DNA of 24,258 bases from a virus. The stretch spans positions 1 through 24,258 of the IMG/VR virus record IMGVR_UViG_3300026518_000438; one strand, 5' to 3'. Below the pieces are notes generated by a model that did no database searches, was not told where the DNA came from, and saw only the letters and a list, made by a program, of their open reading frames with translations. Of the stretch, positions 7,505-15,189 are shown piece by piece. A program made the position numbers and the translations under genes. Each line of letters opens with the position of its first letter. Within the stretch, counting starts at the first letter, position 1.

Positions 7505-7867
7505 ATGACCAGAGAACCCGCCGCGGCCCCGCGGGCTGCGAACAGCACATCCATGCCGGACGACCGTCTCCGGCTGATCGAGATCGAGGACGCCATCGCC
7601 GGCATCCGCACCCAGATCGCGACCGCCGATCTGGCGCGCCAGCGCCGCGGAAAGCCGATCGACCCGGACTGGTATCACCGGGCGCGCACGGCGCTGCGGC
7701 ATCTGAACCGCGAGCGCGCCGAAATTCTCGCCCGCCAGGCAGGCCGTCGTCGCCGCGAACGCCTGAAGGATGCGATCATCGCCGTTCTGCGCGAACGTTC
7801 CGAGCCCGCCGCATGGGCTGAGGTGCTGGAACAAGCCCGGGCGCGCGTGAATGAGGACGCACGCTGA
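7505..7867 (+). CDS. Hypothetical helical phage protein
   Basis: This protein has 120 residues from ATG 7505, which has GAGAG about 7 nt upstream; ATG 7499 is an alternative. It is strongly charged and almost wholly helical. RLRLIEIEDAIAGIRTQIA and ARTALRHLNRERAEILARQ form a coiled-coil-like hairpin, then a basic RRRRERLKDAIIAVL and an acidic-basic C-terminus. No enzymatic motif is seen. Its TGA overlaps the ATG of the nuclease gene by one base (TGATG), so the two are translationally coupled. Small helical proteins just upstream of a Cas4-like nuclease could be accessory subunits, but nothing in the sequence proves it. Confidence 0.75.
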   Translation: MTREPAAAPRAANSTSMPDDRLRLIEIEDAIAGIRTQIATADLARQRRGKPIDPDWYHRARTALRHLNRERAEILARQAGRRRRERLKDAIIAVLRERSEPAAWAEVLEQARARVNEDAR

Positions 7868-8814
7868 TGGCCGAGCTTCCCCCACCACCCACACCAACAC
7901 TGTCTGCGATCTATGCATCCTACGAGGCCCGCCAGGGCGATGGATTTCGCGCGCATCTGGGCGCCTCGCTGATCGGCAAGCCCTGTTCCCGTGCGCTCTG
8001 GTATGATTTCCGCTGGGTGACGCCCGCGCGGCACCCCGGCCGCATCCTGCGGCTGTTCGAGACCGGACAGCTCGAAGAGGCCCGCCTTGTGCGCAATCTG
8101 CGTGCAACCGGCGCGACCGTGATGGATGTCGACCCCGAAACCGGGCGGCAGTTTCGCGTCAGCGCCCATGGCGGGCATTTCGGCGGCTCGCTCGATGCGG
8201 TGGCAATCGGGCTTTTGGAGGCACCGAAGACCTGGCATGTGGTCGAGTTCAAGACGCATTCCAGGAAGAGCTTCGACCAGCTGGTCGCGAGCGGTGTGGC
8301 CGCCTCCAAGCCCCAGCACGTCGCCCAGATGCAGGTCTACATGCACCTGACAGGCATCACGCGGGCGCTTTATGTGGCCGTCTGCAAGGATACCGACGCG
8401 CTGCACATCGAGCGGATCCGTGCGGACGCGCAAGAAGGCGCGCGCCTGCTCGAGAAGGCCGGGCGCATCATCTTTGCCCAGCACCCGCCCGCGCGCATCA
8501 GCGAAGACCCTGCATGGTTCGAATGCCGGATGTGCCCCCATCACGGGTTGTGCCATGGCGAGGCAGCGGCGGCCGTTACCTGCCGGTCCTGCCTGCATGT
8601 GACGGCTGTAGAACACGGTTGGCACTGTGCACGCCACGACCGCGCCCTTGATGACACCGATCAGCGCCGCGCCTGTGCCTTTCATCTGTTCATCCCCGAT
8701 CTGGTGCCGGGCGAGGTCATCGATGCGGGCGAGGATTTCGTCGCCTATCGCATGCGCGACGGCTCTACCTGGTGCAATGACGCCCGCGAGCCAAGGAGGG
8801 CCGCCCCATGCTGA
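7867..8814 (+). CDS. Cas4-like Fe-S PD-(D/E)XK nuclease
   Basis: This protein has 315 residues. The nuclease core shows GGSLDAV with D110, the E-x-K pair in VVEFKTH (E127, K129) and a motif QMQVYMHLTG (154-163), the hallmarks of RecB/Cas4-type exonucleases. The iron-sulfur pattern is also present: one cysteine before the core (C40 in KPCSRALWY) and three after it (C220, C223, C229 in CRMCPHHGLC), as in Cas4 and AddB. A further cysteine/histidine group follows at C239, C242, C254 and H257, absent from minimal family members, and may bind zinc. In phages such enzymes resect DNA ends for recombination. Coupled starts upstream and a 7-nt overlap with the DEAH helicase downstream place it in one operon with them. 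Confidence 0.9.
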   Translation: MAELPPPPTPTLSAIYASYEARQGDGFRAHLGASLIGKPCSRALWYDFRWVTPARHPGRILRLFETGQLEEARLVRNLRATGATVMDVDPETGRQFRVSAHGGHFGGSLDAVAIGLLEAPKTWHVVEFKTHSRKSFDQLVASGVAASKPQHVAQMQVYMHLTGITRALYVAVCKDTDALHIERIRADAQEGARLLEKAGRIIFAQHPPARISEDPAWFECRMCPHHGLCHGEAAAAVTCRSCLHVTAVEHGWHCARHDRALDDTDQRRACAFHLFIPDLVPGEVIDAGEDFVAYRMRDGSTWCNDAREPRRAAPC

Positions 8815-10547
8815 AACTTCGCCCCTACCAGCAGGCCGCGATCACCGCGATCTACGGCTATTTCGACAAGAAGAAAGGCAATCCACTGGTTGTCATCCCG
8901 ACCGCCGGCGGCAAGAGCCTGGTCATGGCCGCTTTCATCAAGGGCGTGCTCGAGGCCTGGCCCGACCAGCGCATCCTTGTTGTCACCCATGTGCGCGAGC
9001 TGATCGCGCAGAACCATGCCGAGATGCTGGGCCTGTGGCCGGAGGCGCCGACAGGCATCTATTCGGCAGGGTTGGGGCGGCGCGAGGCCCGCGCCCGCAT
9101 CCTCTTTGCCGGGATCCAGTCGGTTCATGCCAAGGCGCGGGCAATCGGCCACACCGATCTGGTGCTGATCGACGAGGCGCATCTGATCCCCAACAGCTCG
9201 AACACCATGTATCGCCGTTTTCTGGGTGATCTTCAGGCGATCAACCCGGCCCTGAAGGTGATCGGGCTGACCGCAACGCCATACAGAACCGGCAGCGGCA
9301 TGCTGCATGAGGGCGACAATGCGCTGTTCACCGATATCGCTTTCGAGGTCTCGGTGCGCGATCTGATCGACCAGGGCTATCTCTGCCCGCTGGTTTCCAG
9401 GCAGCCTGAGACACGGCTTGATGTCAGCGGGGTGGGCACGCGCGGGGGCGAGTTCATTGCCCGCGATCTGGAGCGAGCCGTCGATCACGATGCCATCACG
9501 CGCGCCGCCGTGGCCGAGATCATCGCCCAGGGCGCGGCGCGAAAATCCTGGCTCGCCTTCTGTGCAGGCGTCGATCACGCCTCCCATGTCGCCGAAGAGT
9601 TTCGCAGGCGGGGCATCATATGCGAGACGATCTTCGGCAACACGCCTGAACGCGAGCGTGACCGGATCATTGCGGCCTTCAGGCGGGGCGAGATCCGGGC
9701 GCTGGCCTCGATGGGCGTGCTGACGACCGGCTTCAACGCCCCCGCTGTCGATCTCATTGCCATGCTGCGGCCCACCAAGTCGCCCGGGCTCTACGTGCAG
9801 ATGGCCGGGCGGGGCACGCGGCTCAGCCCCGGAAAGGAGAACTGCCTCGTGCTGGATTTTGCGGGCAATGTGCAGCGCCATGGCCCCATCGATCTGGTGC
9901 GGCCCAGGCGCCCCGGAGGCGCGGGCAATGGCGCGCCGCCCACCAGGATCTGTCCCGAATGCCGCGCCATCCTTCCGGCGGCGCTGCGCGAATGCCCCGA
10001 TTGCGGCCATGTCTTTCCGGGTCCGAAAGTGCAGCTTGCACCAGAACCCTCGACCCTTGAGGTGCTGTCCACGGGCAGGCCGCAATGGTGTGCCGTGGAT
10101 GAGGTCACCTATCAGCGCCACCAGAAACGCGGCGGGCGCGTGTCGCTCAAGGTCACCTATCGCTGCGGGCTCAAATGGCATTCCGAGTGGGTGTGTTTCG
10201 AGCATGAGGGCTATCCCCGCCGCAAGGCCGAACAATGGTGGCAGGCACGCGCCCCCGGCACCCCTGTCCCGCGCACGGTCGCCGAGGCGCTGGCCGCCAC
10301 CGACAAGCTGCGCCGCCCCAGCGAGATCGCGGTCCGCCCCGCGGGCCGTTTCACCGAAATCACCGCCTGCAGGTTTGCCCCATGTCCGAGTCCCACGCCG
10401 GCCTCTGCGCCGTCTGCCACCGAGAACCGCGCGGCTGGGGGTGGTTCGACGCGCGTTTCCCGCTTTCCGATGCGCGCCGCGACACCAGCCGCAAGCATCT
10501 CTGCAGCGCAACCTGCCAGGACATCTGCCACAGGAGGAAAGGCATGA
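8808..10547 (+). CDS. DEAD/DEAH-box (SSL2-type) DNA helicase with zinc ribbon
   Basis: This protein has 579 residues. The start ATG 8808 follows an AGGAGG-type site (AAGGAGGG). Superfamily 2 motifs are complete: Q-motif LRPYQQAAI (4-12), Walker A PTAGGKS (31-37), DEAH (122-125), TATP (155-158) and motif VI QMAGRGTR (331-338). A CPEC...CPDCG zinc ribbon follows (C382, C385, C396, C399) and then a DNA-binding-like C-terminal domain with KWHSEWVCFEHEGY. The last 54 residues, from about 526, are Pro/Ala/Ser-rich low complexity and lie over the start of the DUF6511 gene in another frame. They are probably a non-conserved extension after loss of an earlier stop. It presumably unwinds or remodels DNA with the adjacent Cas4-like nuclease. 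Confidence 0.92.
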   Translation: MLKLRPYQQAAITAIYGYFDKKKGNPLVVIPTAGGKSLVMAAFIKGVLEAWPDQRILVVTHVRELIAQNHAEMLGLWPEAPTGIYSAGLGRREARARILFAGIQSVHAKARAIGHTDLVLIDEAHLIPNSSNTMYRRFLGDLQAINPALKVIGLTATPYRTGSGMLHEGDNALFTDIAFEVSVRDLIDQGYLCPLVSRQPETRLDVSGVGTRGGEFIARDLERAVDHDAITRAAVAEIIAQGAARKSWLAFCAGVDHASHVAEEFRRRGIICETIFGNTPERERDRIIAAFRRGEIRALASMGVLTTGFNAPAVDLIAMLRPTKSPGLYVQMAGRGTRLSPGKENCLVLDFAGNVQRHGPIDLVRPRRPGGAGNGAPPTRICPECRAILPAALRECPDCGHVFPGPKVQLAPEPSTLEVLSTGRPQWCAVDEVTYQRHQKRGGRVSLKVTYRCGLKWHSEWVCFEHEGYPRRKAEQWWQARAPGTPVPRTVAEALAATDKLRRPSEIAVRPAGRFTEITACRFAPCPSPTPASAPSATENRAAGGGSTRVSRFPMRAATPAASISAAQPARTSATGGKA

Positions 10548-10768
10548 TCGACCCGACCCCCAATGAATGCGCCGCCATGCGTGAGGCCGGCAAGGCTTGC
10601 GGAGCGTATCTCGAACGCCTCCAGAAGACCGACCTCGTCACGCTGACCCGGGCCGAGTGGGACAGTTTCATCGAGATCATCATCACCGCGTATTGCGATC
10701 ATCTGCGCGAGTTGGCTGCACAAGACCGCGCGCGCATCGATGCCATGATACCGGAGGTGCCCTTCTGA
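10382..10768 (+). CDS. DUF6511-like cysteine-rich phage protein
   Basis: This protein has 128 residues from ATG 10382, inside the last 166 bp of the helicase ORF but in a different frame. The N-terminal 55 residues form a zinc-finger-like unit: CAVCHREPRGWGWFDARF, then RRDTSRKHLCSATCQDIC. GMIDPTPNECAAM and a helical ALTRAEWDSFIEIIITAY-type segment follow. I recall this arrangement as DUF6511, a protein that commonly precedes the primase in alphaproteobacterial prophages. A longer upstream extension in this frame is low-complexity and lies wholly over the helicase, so I reject it. The TGA overlaps the ATG of the primase gene (TGATG). Zinc binding is inferred; the function is unknown, probably nucleic-acid related. 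Confidence 0.8.
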   Translation: MSESHAGLCAVCHREPRGWGWFDARFPLSDARRDTSRKHLCSATCQDICHRRKGMIDPTPNECAAMREAGKACGAYLERLQKTDLVTLTRAEWDSFIEIIITAYCDHLRELAAQDRARIDAMIPEVPF

Positions 10769-13110
10769 TGGTGGATGCTTCATGGATGGCGCGGTTCGGG
10801 CCCAGCCTTGTCGCCAATGGCTATGCAATCCTGCCGATCGCGCCGGGCACCAAGAAGCCGGGGCGTTTCATTCGCGGCAAGTGGTGCGACTATCCCGGAT
10901 GGAGCCGGCATGCCGCGCGCCCCACGACCGATGTCGAGGTTGCGACCTGGGCGACATGGTCCGGCTGCGGCATCGGCATCGTTGGCGGAGCGATCGCGGC
11001 CGTCGATATCGATATCGCGCAGGATGCCGAACTTGCGCTGCGCATCGAACAGCTGGCGCGCAAGCGTCTGGGCGATACCCCGGCGCTGCGCATCGGCCGC
11101 CCGCCAAAGCGGCTGCTTGTCTATCGTGCAGCCGAGCCCTTTCCCGGCATTCGCCGCGCGCCGCTCGAGATCCTCTGCAAGGGTCAGCAGTTCGTGGCCT
11201 ATGCCGAGCATCCCGACACCGGGCGGCCTTACGCGTGGCCCGAGGAGGGGCTTGCGGATCTCGACATCGACAGCCTGCCCGCGATCGATGCCGAAATGGC
11301 GGCGGCGTTCCTCGATGAGGCGCTGGCGCTGATCCCGGCGGAACTGCGCCCGAAGAGCCTTGCAAGTGACAGGCAGTCCGGCCCCGCGATTTCCGCCCAT
11401 GCGCAGGCGGGAACCTTGCCGGCAATCCGCGCGGCACTTGCCTGGCTGCCCAATGCCGAGCTCGATTATGACAGTTGGGTGCGCATCGGCATGGCGCTGA
11501 AGGGGGCGCTTGGGGAAAAGGGTGCGGTGGTCTTTGCAGACTGGTCGGCACAAGCCGCCAAGAACGATCCTGCGACCACGGCAAAGGCCTGGGAGAGCTT
11601 CCGGCCCGACCGGATTGGGGCGGGCACGATCTATCACCTTGCGATGGAGAAGGGGTGGCGGCCTGAACCCGGTGTTCTGCTCGACGGCAGCCTTCCCGAC
11701 GATGCGACACACCCGGCCGCAGCACTACTGTCCCGGCTCGACGCTCAGCAGCCCGCTGCACTCCGTGATCCCACCCCCGCGCCCCGGTTTGAGCTGACAA
11801 TCCCCGAGGGGCTGGTGGGCGATCTCTCCCGCTACATGATCGACACCGCCCGGCGTCCGCAGCCGCTGCTGGCGGTGGGGGCAAGTCTCTGCGCCATCGG
11901 GGCGCTGATGGGGCGGCGGTATCGAACCACGAGCAACCTGCGCTCGAACCTCTATGTCGTGGGTATTGCCGACAGCGGTTCGGGCAAGAACCACGCCCGC
12001 GAGATCGTCAACGAGGTCTTTTTCGAGGCCGGCCTTGCCCATCATCTGGGCGGCAACAAGATCGCCTCCGGCGCGGGTCTTCTGACCGCGCTCTACCGCC
12101 AGCCCGCGATCCTGTTCCAGATCGACGAATTCGGCATGTTCCTATCGGCCGCCGCCGACCGCAAGCGCAGCCCGCGCCATATCACCGAGATCCTCGACAA
12201 CATGACAGAGCTCTACACCGCCGCAGGCGGGGTCTTCCTTGGTGCGGAATACGCCAACCGGGATGGGTCGAACGAGCGGCGCGACATCAACCAGCCCTGC
12301 CTGTGCGTCTACGGCACCACGACGCCGCTGCATTTCTGGGGCGCGTTGCAAGGCGCGCATGTGATGGATGGATCGCTCGCCCGCTTCCTGATCCTGCCAA
12401 GCGACGAGGATTATCCGGACGAGAACCTCGATGCCGGGATCCGCCAGCCGCCGAGCGGCTTGATCGCGGGGCTGAAACAGGTGGCCGCGGGGGGCAATAT
12501 CACGGGCAACCTGGCAGGCCGTATGTCCGGCCCCGAAACAGCCGTGACGCCGATGACGGTGCCGATGACGGCGCACGCGGCCGAGTGTTTTCAGCAGTTG
12601 AGTGTCGAGATCACGCGCGAGCTGCGCGCTGCCGCCGGTACGCCCTTTACCGCGATCCTCGCCCGCATTGGCGAAAACGCCCGCAAGCTGGCGCTGATCC
12701 TGGCGGTGGGGTGTGATCCGGTTGCGCCGGAAATCGGGCTGGAGGAGACCGAGTGGGCAATCGCCTTCGTGCGCCACTTCGCCCGGCGCACCATCGAGGC
12801 GGTCGATCGCCACGTTGCCGATACCGAGACCGAGGCCAACCTCAAACGCCTGCGCGAGATCATCCGCGCGGCCGGCGCCAGGGGGATCACCAAGTCCGAG
12901 ATCACCCGCGCCTCGCAATGGCTCAAGGCGCGTGACCGTGACGAAATCCTGCTCACCCTGATCGAAAGCGGGGACGTGGTGACGGCCATGCGTCGCTCGA
13001 ACACGCGCTCCGCGATGGTCTACCGCATCGATGGCCGAGATGGCGGGGTGCGAGATGTTTCAAACGGCAAGATCCTTCAGTTGAAGCTTTCTGGGGGGTC
13101 AAGCACATGA
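10768..13110 (+). CDS. Primase-polymerase / PriCT-2 / helicase fusion (phage replication protein)
   Basis: This protein has 780 residues. ATG 10768 is coupled to the previous stop; the upstream extension of the frame overlaps DUF6511 and is not used. Residues 1-180 are a bifunctional primase-polymerase (AEP) domain with catalytic D80 and D82 in AAVDIDIAQD and the basic RIGRPPKRLLVYR. A PriCT-2 domain spans about 219-297. Residues about 350-700 are a DUF3987-type ATPase: Walker A ADSGSGKNHA near 401-410 has Asn where Ser/Thr is usual, and Walker B ILFQIDEFG includes D453 and E454. A C-terminal winged helix (GITKSEITRASQWL) ends the protein. It should prime and unwind phage DNA. The AT-rich repeat region right after it is a candidate origin. 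Confidence 0.92.
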   Translation: MVDASWMARFGPSLVANGYAILPIAPGTKKPGRFIRGKWCDYPGWSRHAARPTTDVEVATWATWSGCGIGIVGGAIAAVDIDIAQDAELALRIEQLARKRLGDTPALRIGRPPKRLLVYRAAEPFPGIRRAPLEILCKGQQFVAYAEHPDTGRPYAWPEEGLADLDIDSLPAIDAEMAAAFLDEALALIPAELRPKSLASDRQSGPAISAHAQAGTLPAIRAALAWLPNAELDYDSWVRIGMALKGALGEKGAVVFADWSAQAAKNDPATTAKAWESFRPDRIGAGTIYHLAMEKGWRPEPGVLLDGSLPDDATHPAAALLSRLDAQQPAALRDPTPAPRFELTIPEGLVGDLSRYMIDTARRPQPLLAVGASLCAIGALMGRRYRTTSNLRSNLYVVGIADSGSGKNHAREIVNEVFFEAGLAHHLGGNKIASGAGLLTALYRQPAILFQIDEFGMFLSAAADRKRSPRHITEILDNMTELYTAAGGVFLGAEYANRDGSNERRDINQPCLCVYGTTTPLHFWGALQGAHVMDGSLARFLILPSDEDYPDENLDAGIRQPPSGLIAGLKQVAAGGNITGNLAGRMSGPETAVTPMTVPMTAHAAECFQQLSVEITRELRAAAGTPFTAILARIGENARKLALILAVGCDPVAPEIGLEETEWAIAFVRHFARRTIEAVDRHVADTETEANLKRLREIIRAAGARGITKSEITRASQWLKARDRDEILLTLIESGDVVTAMRRSNTRSAMVYRIDGRDGGVRDVSNGKILQLKLSGGSST

Positions 13111-13196
13111 AAGGAAAGGAAAAAGTTAATCCTTCAAATCTTTCAATCTTTCAAGAGGACTCTGTTCCTCACGCGCGTGCGCGTTTTCCTGAATAG
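13107..13196 (+). CDS. Possible 29-residue small ORF coupled to the primase stop
   Basis: An ATG at 13107 overlaps the primase TGA (ATGA), the same coupling used at several junctions in this phage, and opens a 29-codon ORF ending at TAG 13194-13196. The product begins MKGKEKVNPSNLSIFQ and has no recognisable domain. The DNA also carries the TCTTTCAA repeats, so the ORF may simply be incidental to a regulatory region. Confidence 0.25.
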   Translation: MKGKEKVNPSNLSIFQEDSVPHARARFPE

Positions 13197-13303
13197 AGAT
13201 ATGTATTGAAAGATTGAAATATTGAAGAATTCAAAAATACATAAGCACATCAATGGCTTCTGGCGTCAAATCTTTCAAATGGCGCTGTTGAAGCCATTGA
13301 AGG
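13130..13303. repeat. Iteron-like TCTTTCAA / TTGAAAGA repeat region (candidate origin or operator)
   Basis: A markedly AT-rich stretch in a GC-rich phage. One cluster has TCCTTCAA (13130), TCTTTCAA (13139) and TCTTTCAA (13147). A facing cluster has TTGAAAGA (13206), TTGAAATA (13214) and TTGAAGAA (13222) at exact 8-bp steps. Another TCTTTCAA lies at 13271, with TTGAAG at 13288 and 13297. The two inner clusters form a 17-bp inverted repeat with one mismatch (13138-13154 and 13206-13222). Its place just after the primase gene suits a replication origin; an operator is the alternative. The rest of 13197-13432 holds no supported gene. Confidence 0.6.
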
Positions 13304-13432
13304 AACCCCGGGAGCCAGAATTGGCACCGGACATGACCAGACCTGACCCCTTGATCCGGGTTCGGGCGGGTGCGCAGCCCTCGCAGGCCCTGTGCTCTCG
13401 CCCAGCCTCTCAGCATCGAAGAGGAGGTCGGC

Positions 13433-13954
13433 ATGACCACATCCACTCACCAGCAGCACGCAAACGCATCCGGCGCAATCCTCGCGCTCGATCTTGGCAC
13501 GACCACCGGCTGGGCGTTGCGCGCGCCTGACGGGCAGCGTGCCCTGCAAGGGCTGATCACCAGCGGCACGGTCAGCTTCAAGCCCCGGCGCTTCGACGGC
13601 GGCGGCATGCGCTATCTGCGCTTCACCAACTGGCTGACCGAGATCGACCGGCTGTCCGGGCCGATCGCGACGATCTGGTTCGAGGAGGTCCGCCGCCACG
13701 CCGGCACCGACGCGGCCCATGTCTATGGCGGGCTGATGGCGACGCTCACCGCTTGGGCCGAACTGCGCGGCGTGCCCTACGAGGGCGTGCCCGTGGGCAC
13801 CATCAAGAAACACGCAACCGGCAAGGGCAACGCCAACAAGCAGGCGATCATCGAGGCCGCCCGGGCGCGTGGATTCAGCCCCGCCGACGACAACGAGGCC
13901 GACGCCATCGCGATCCTGCTCTGGGCGATCGAGACCAAGGGAGGCGTGGCATGA
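13433..13954 (+). CDS. RuvC-like Holliday junction resolvase
   Basis: This protein has 173 residues. Start ATG 13433 follows GAGGAGG; a longer upstream frame has no ribosome-binding site. It has an RNase H-fold RuvC-type active site. D20 is in ILALDLGTTTGWAL, an acidic residue is in the fourth strand (IWFEEV, E84/E85), and DDNEADAIAILLWAIE in the last helix (D152/D153, E155, D157) supplies the remaining metal ligands. TIKKHATGKGNANKQ matches the conserved Lys-rich loop before the final helix. Length matches RuvC and phage resolvases. It would resolve branched intermediates from phage recombination before packaging. Its TGA overlaps the next ATG. Confidence 0.88.
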   Translation: MTTSTHQQHANASGAILALDLGTTTGWALRAPDGQRALQGLITSGTVSFKPRRFDGGGMRYLRFTNWLTEIDRLSGPIATIWFEEVRRHAGTDAAHVYGGLMATLTAWAELRGVPYEGVPVGTIKKHATGKGNANKQAIIEAARARGFSPADDNEADAIAILLWAIETKGGVA

Positions 13955-14148
13955 GGTGGCATCCGAAAGGCTATGGCGGCAAGCGGCGCGACCCCGAACA
14001 GGTCAAGCGCGACGGCTGGCGTGAACAACGCCTGCTGGCGGTCTCGCTCGATGACGAACGGCTGACCTGGCCCGAACGCGAACTGATCCGCCAGCTGGGC
14101 GAAAGACTGTACGGGCCGATCCAGGATGAAGGGAGGGAAACACAATGA
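13951..14148 (+). CDS. Small hypothetical phage protein
   Basis: This 65-residue protein is linked to both neighbours by ATGA overlaps (start 13951, stop 14148), strong evidence that it is translated. It is basic and tryptophan-containing at its start (RWHPKGYGGKRRDPEQVKRDGWREQRLL), then helical (ERELIRQLGERLYGPI). No family was recognised. The lysine/arginine-rich first half suggests nucleic-acid contact, but that is only composition. Confidence 0.8.
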   Translation: MRWHPKGYGGKRRDPEQVKRDGWREQRLLAVSLDDERLTWPERELIRQLGERLYGPIQDEGRETQ

Positions 14149-14600
14149 CCAGATGGACACCCAGCCTCGTGGAAGAACGCCTTGCCGAGGCGGCCTTTGT
14201 TCTCAAGCGCATGCCCGAGCCCCGGCGGCAAGGGTATTTCAGCACATGGCCCGAAATCCACCACAGCTTTGCCGACCAGGTCGGGCAGGAGCCGAAGCCC
14301 ATGCGCGTGCTGCCCTCGCCCCAGGCGATCAGCCGGATGGAGGAGACCCTGACATGGACCAGCTGCCTCGAGCCCATCGACGGCAAGATCGTCTGGATGA
14401 AGGCCCATGGCACGCGCTGGAAGGAAATCTGCTGGACCGTCGGCCTGCAACGCTCTGCCGCCCATCAACACTGGCTCTACGGGCTGTGCGTGATCGCGCT
14501 CACGCTGAACCGGCGGCGGTTCAATCGCAACCTTTCCAGGCGGAGGGTGATTGAGATGGCCCGTGGAGAGCACCCGGAAAAACATGGGCTTCCGGATTGA
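14145..14600 (+). CDS. DUF6362-like phage protein
   Basis: This is a 151-residue protein with ATG 14145 overlapping the previous stop. The start MTRWTPSLVEERLAEAAFVLKRMPEP and the segment YFSTWPEIHHSF match what I remember as DUF6362, found in alphaproteobacterial prophages between replication and modification genes. Residues about 80-125 (DGKIVWMKAHGTRWKEICWTVGLQRSAAHQHWLYGL) look like an HTH of the sigma-region-4 or resolvase type, so DNA binding is plausible. It may be a late-gene activator of the kind that precedes late operons in other phages, but that role is inference. The last codons are basic. Confidence 0.8.
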   Translation: MTRWTPSLVEERLAEAAFVLKRMPEPRRQGYFSTWPEIHHSFADQVGQEPKPMRVLPSPQAISRMEETLTWTSCLEPIDGKIVWMKAHGTRWKEICWTVGLQRSAAHQHWLYGLCVIALTLNRRRFNRNLSRRRVIEMARGEHPEKHGLPD

Positions 14601-14652
14601 CTGGCTGTCTACACGCAGTCGGTATGGTAAGGTTTCCGGCAGGAGAACAGAC

Positions 14653-14928
14653 ATGACCGCTGATGACGCCAATTCCGAAGATATCGTGGTGCGAACGACG
14701 CCCAGCATCAGAGTGTTGCTGGAGCGTGCGGCTCGGGTTTCGCACAAGAGCCTGAGTGAATTCCTGTTGGAGGCGGGGATCAAGGCTGCCGAAGAGGTCT
14801 TGGTCGATCGCCGCCTGTTTCGACTGGATGCCGCCGCATGGGAGGCGTTTCAGGATGCGCTCGACCGTCCAGTCACGCCCAACCCTCGACTGGCGAAACT
14901 GCTGTCGGATAAGAGCGCGCTCGAATAA
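14653..14928 (+). CDS. TacA-like (DUF1778) antitoxin, no toxin found
   Basis: This protein has 91 residues from ATG 14653, with AGGAG 7 nt upstream; the longer frame from 14551 overlaps the previous gene and is rejected. The N-terminal half is a ribbon-helix-helix DUF1778 domain: IVVRTTPSIRVLLERAARVSHKSLSEFLLEAGIKAAEE is read across residues 9-46. The C-terminus FRLDAAAWEAFQDALDRPVTPNPRLAKLL is the toxin-neutralising tail seen in TacA. TacA antitoxins normally precede a GNAT acetyltransferase toxin (TacT) that acetylates aminoacyl-tRNA. The 260 bp downstream contain no such ORF, so it is an orphan antitoxin. It may still repress DNA or neutralise a toxin in trans. The Fic gene that follows on the other strand is an alternative partner. 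Confidence 0.85.
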   Translation: MTADDANSEDIVVRTTPSIRVLLERAARVSHKSLSEFLLEAGIKAAEEVLVDRRLFRLDAAAWEAFQDALDRPVTPNPRLAKLLSDKSALE

Positions 14929-15011
14929 TTGGGGAATCCTGGCACCTTCCCGTTTGATGAAGGATTTGCGGGCGCTTCTTCGTTGATGCACGAAGGGCCT
15001 CCAAGCGGATG

Positions 15012-15088
15012 AAAAATTGTCCGGCGGACAGTTTTCTACGGGACAAAAACGGCTCTCCCGGGCTACAAATCAGGTATCCTCGGGAGAG
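15012..15088 (-). terminator. Two hairpins downstream of the second Fic gene (candidate minus-strand terminators)
   Basis: Reading on minus, the first hairpin has arms CTCTCCCG (15088-15081) and CGGGAGAG (15060-15053) and is followed by CCGTTTTT. The second has TGTCC-GCC-GGACA (about 15030-15018) and is followed by ATTTTT. Both have a T run after the stem, as expected for terminators of the Fic transcript ending at 15190. The second could also work weakly on the + strand. The remainder of 14929-15189 holds no supported gene. Confidence 0.55.
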
Positions 15089-15189
15089 GCGCGCGCGGGG
15101 CGGTCCCGAGCGAAACCATCCTTTCGTTAGCGGGCCGGTTAGTAAAGGAAAGGCGCTTATCCTTTTGCAAGGTGGCCGATCCTGGCTCG

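Noticed and set aside
6722-8685. Long minus-strand ORFs (over 300 codons) opposite the ATPase, DUF669 and nuclease genes
   Set aside because: Typical antisense shadows in GC-rich DNA; low-complexity Arg/Gly/Ala/Pro content and no recognisable motif.
8745-10511. 588-codon minus-strand ORF opposite the DEAH helicase
   Set aside because: The plus strand carries complete helicase motifs; the antisense product has no family features.
13222-13530. TTG-start ORF of 102 codons overlapping the resolvase start
   Set aside because: Its 3' part is the resolvase gene in another frame and its 5' part is the iteron region; no ribosome-binding site or known domain.
14597-14628. TTGACT / TATGGT as a promoter for the TacA-like gene
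   Set aside because: Spacing of 20 bp is too long for a confident sigma-70 promoter and the -10 is weak.
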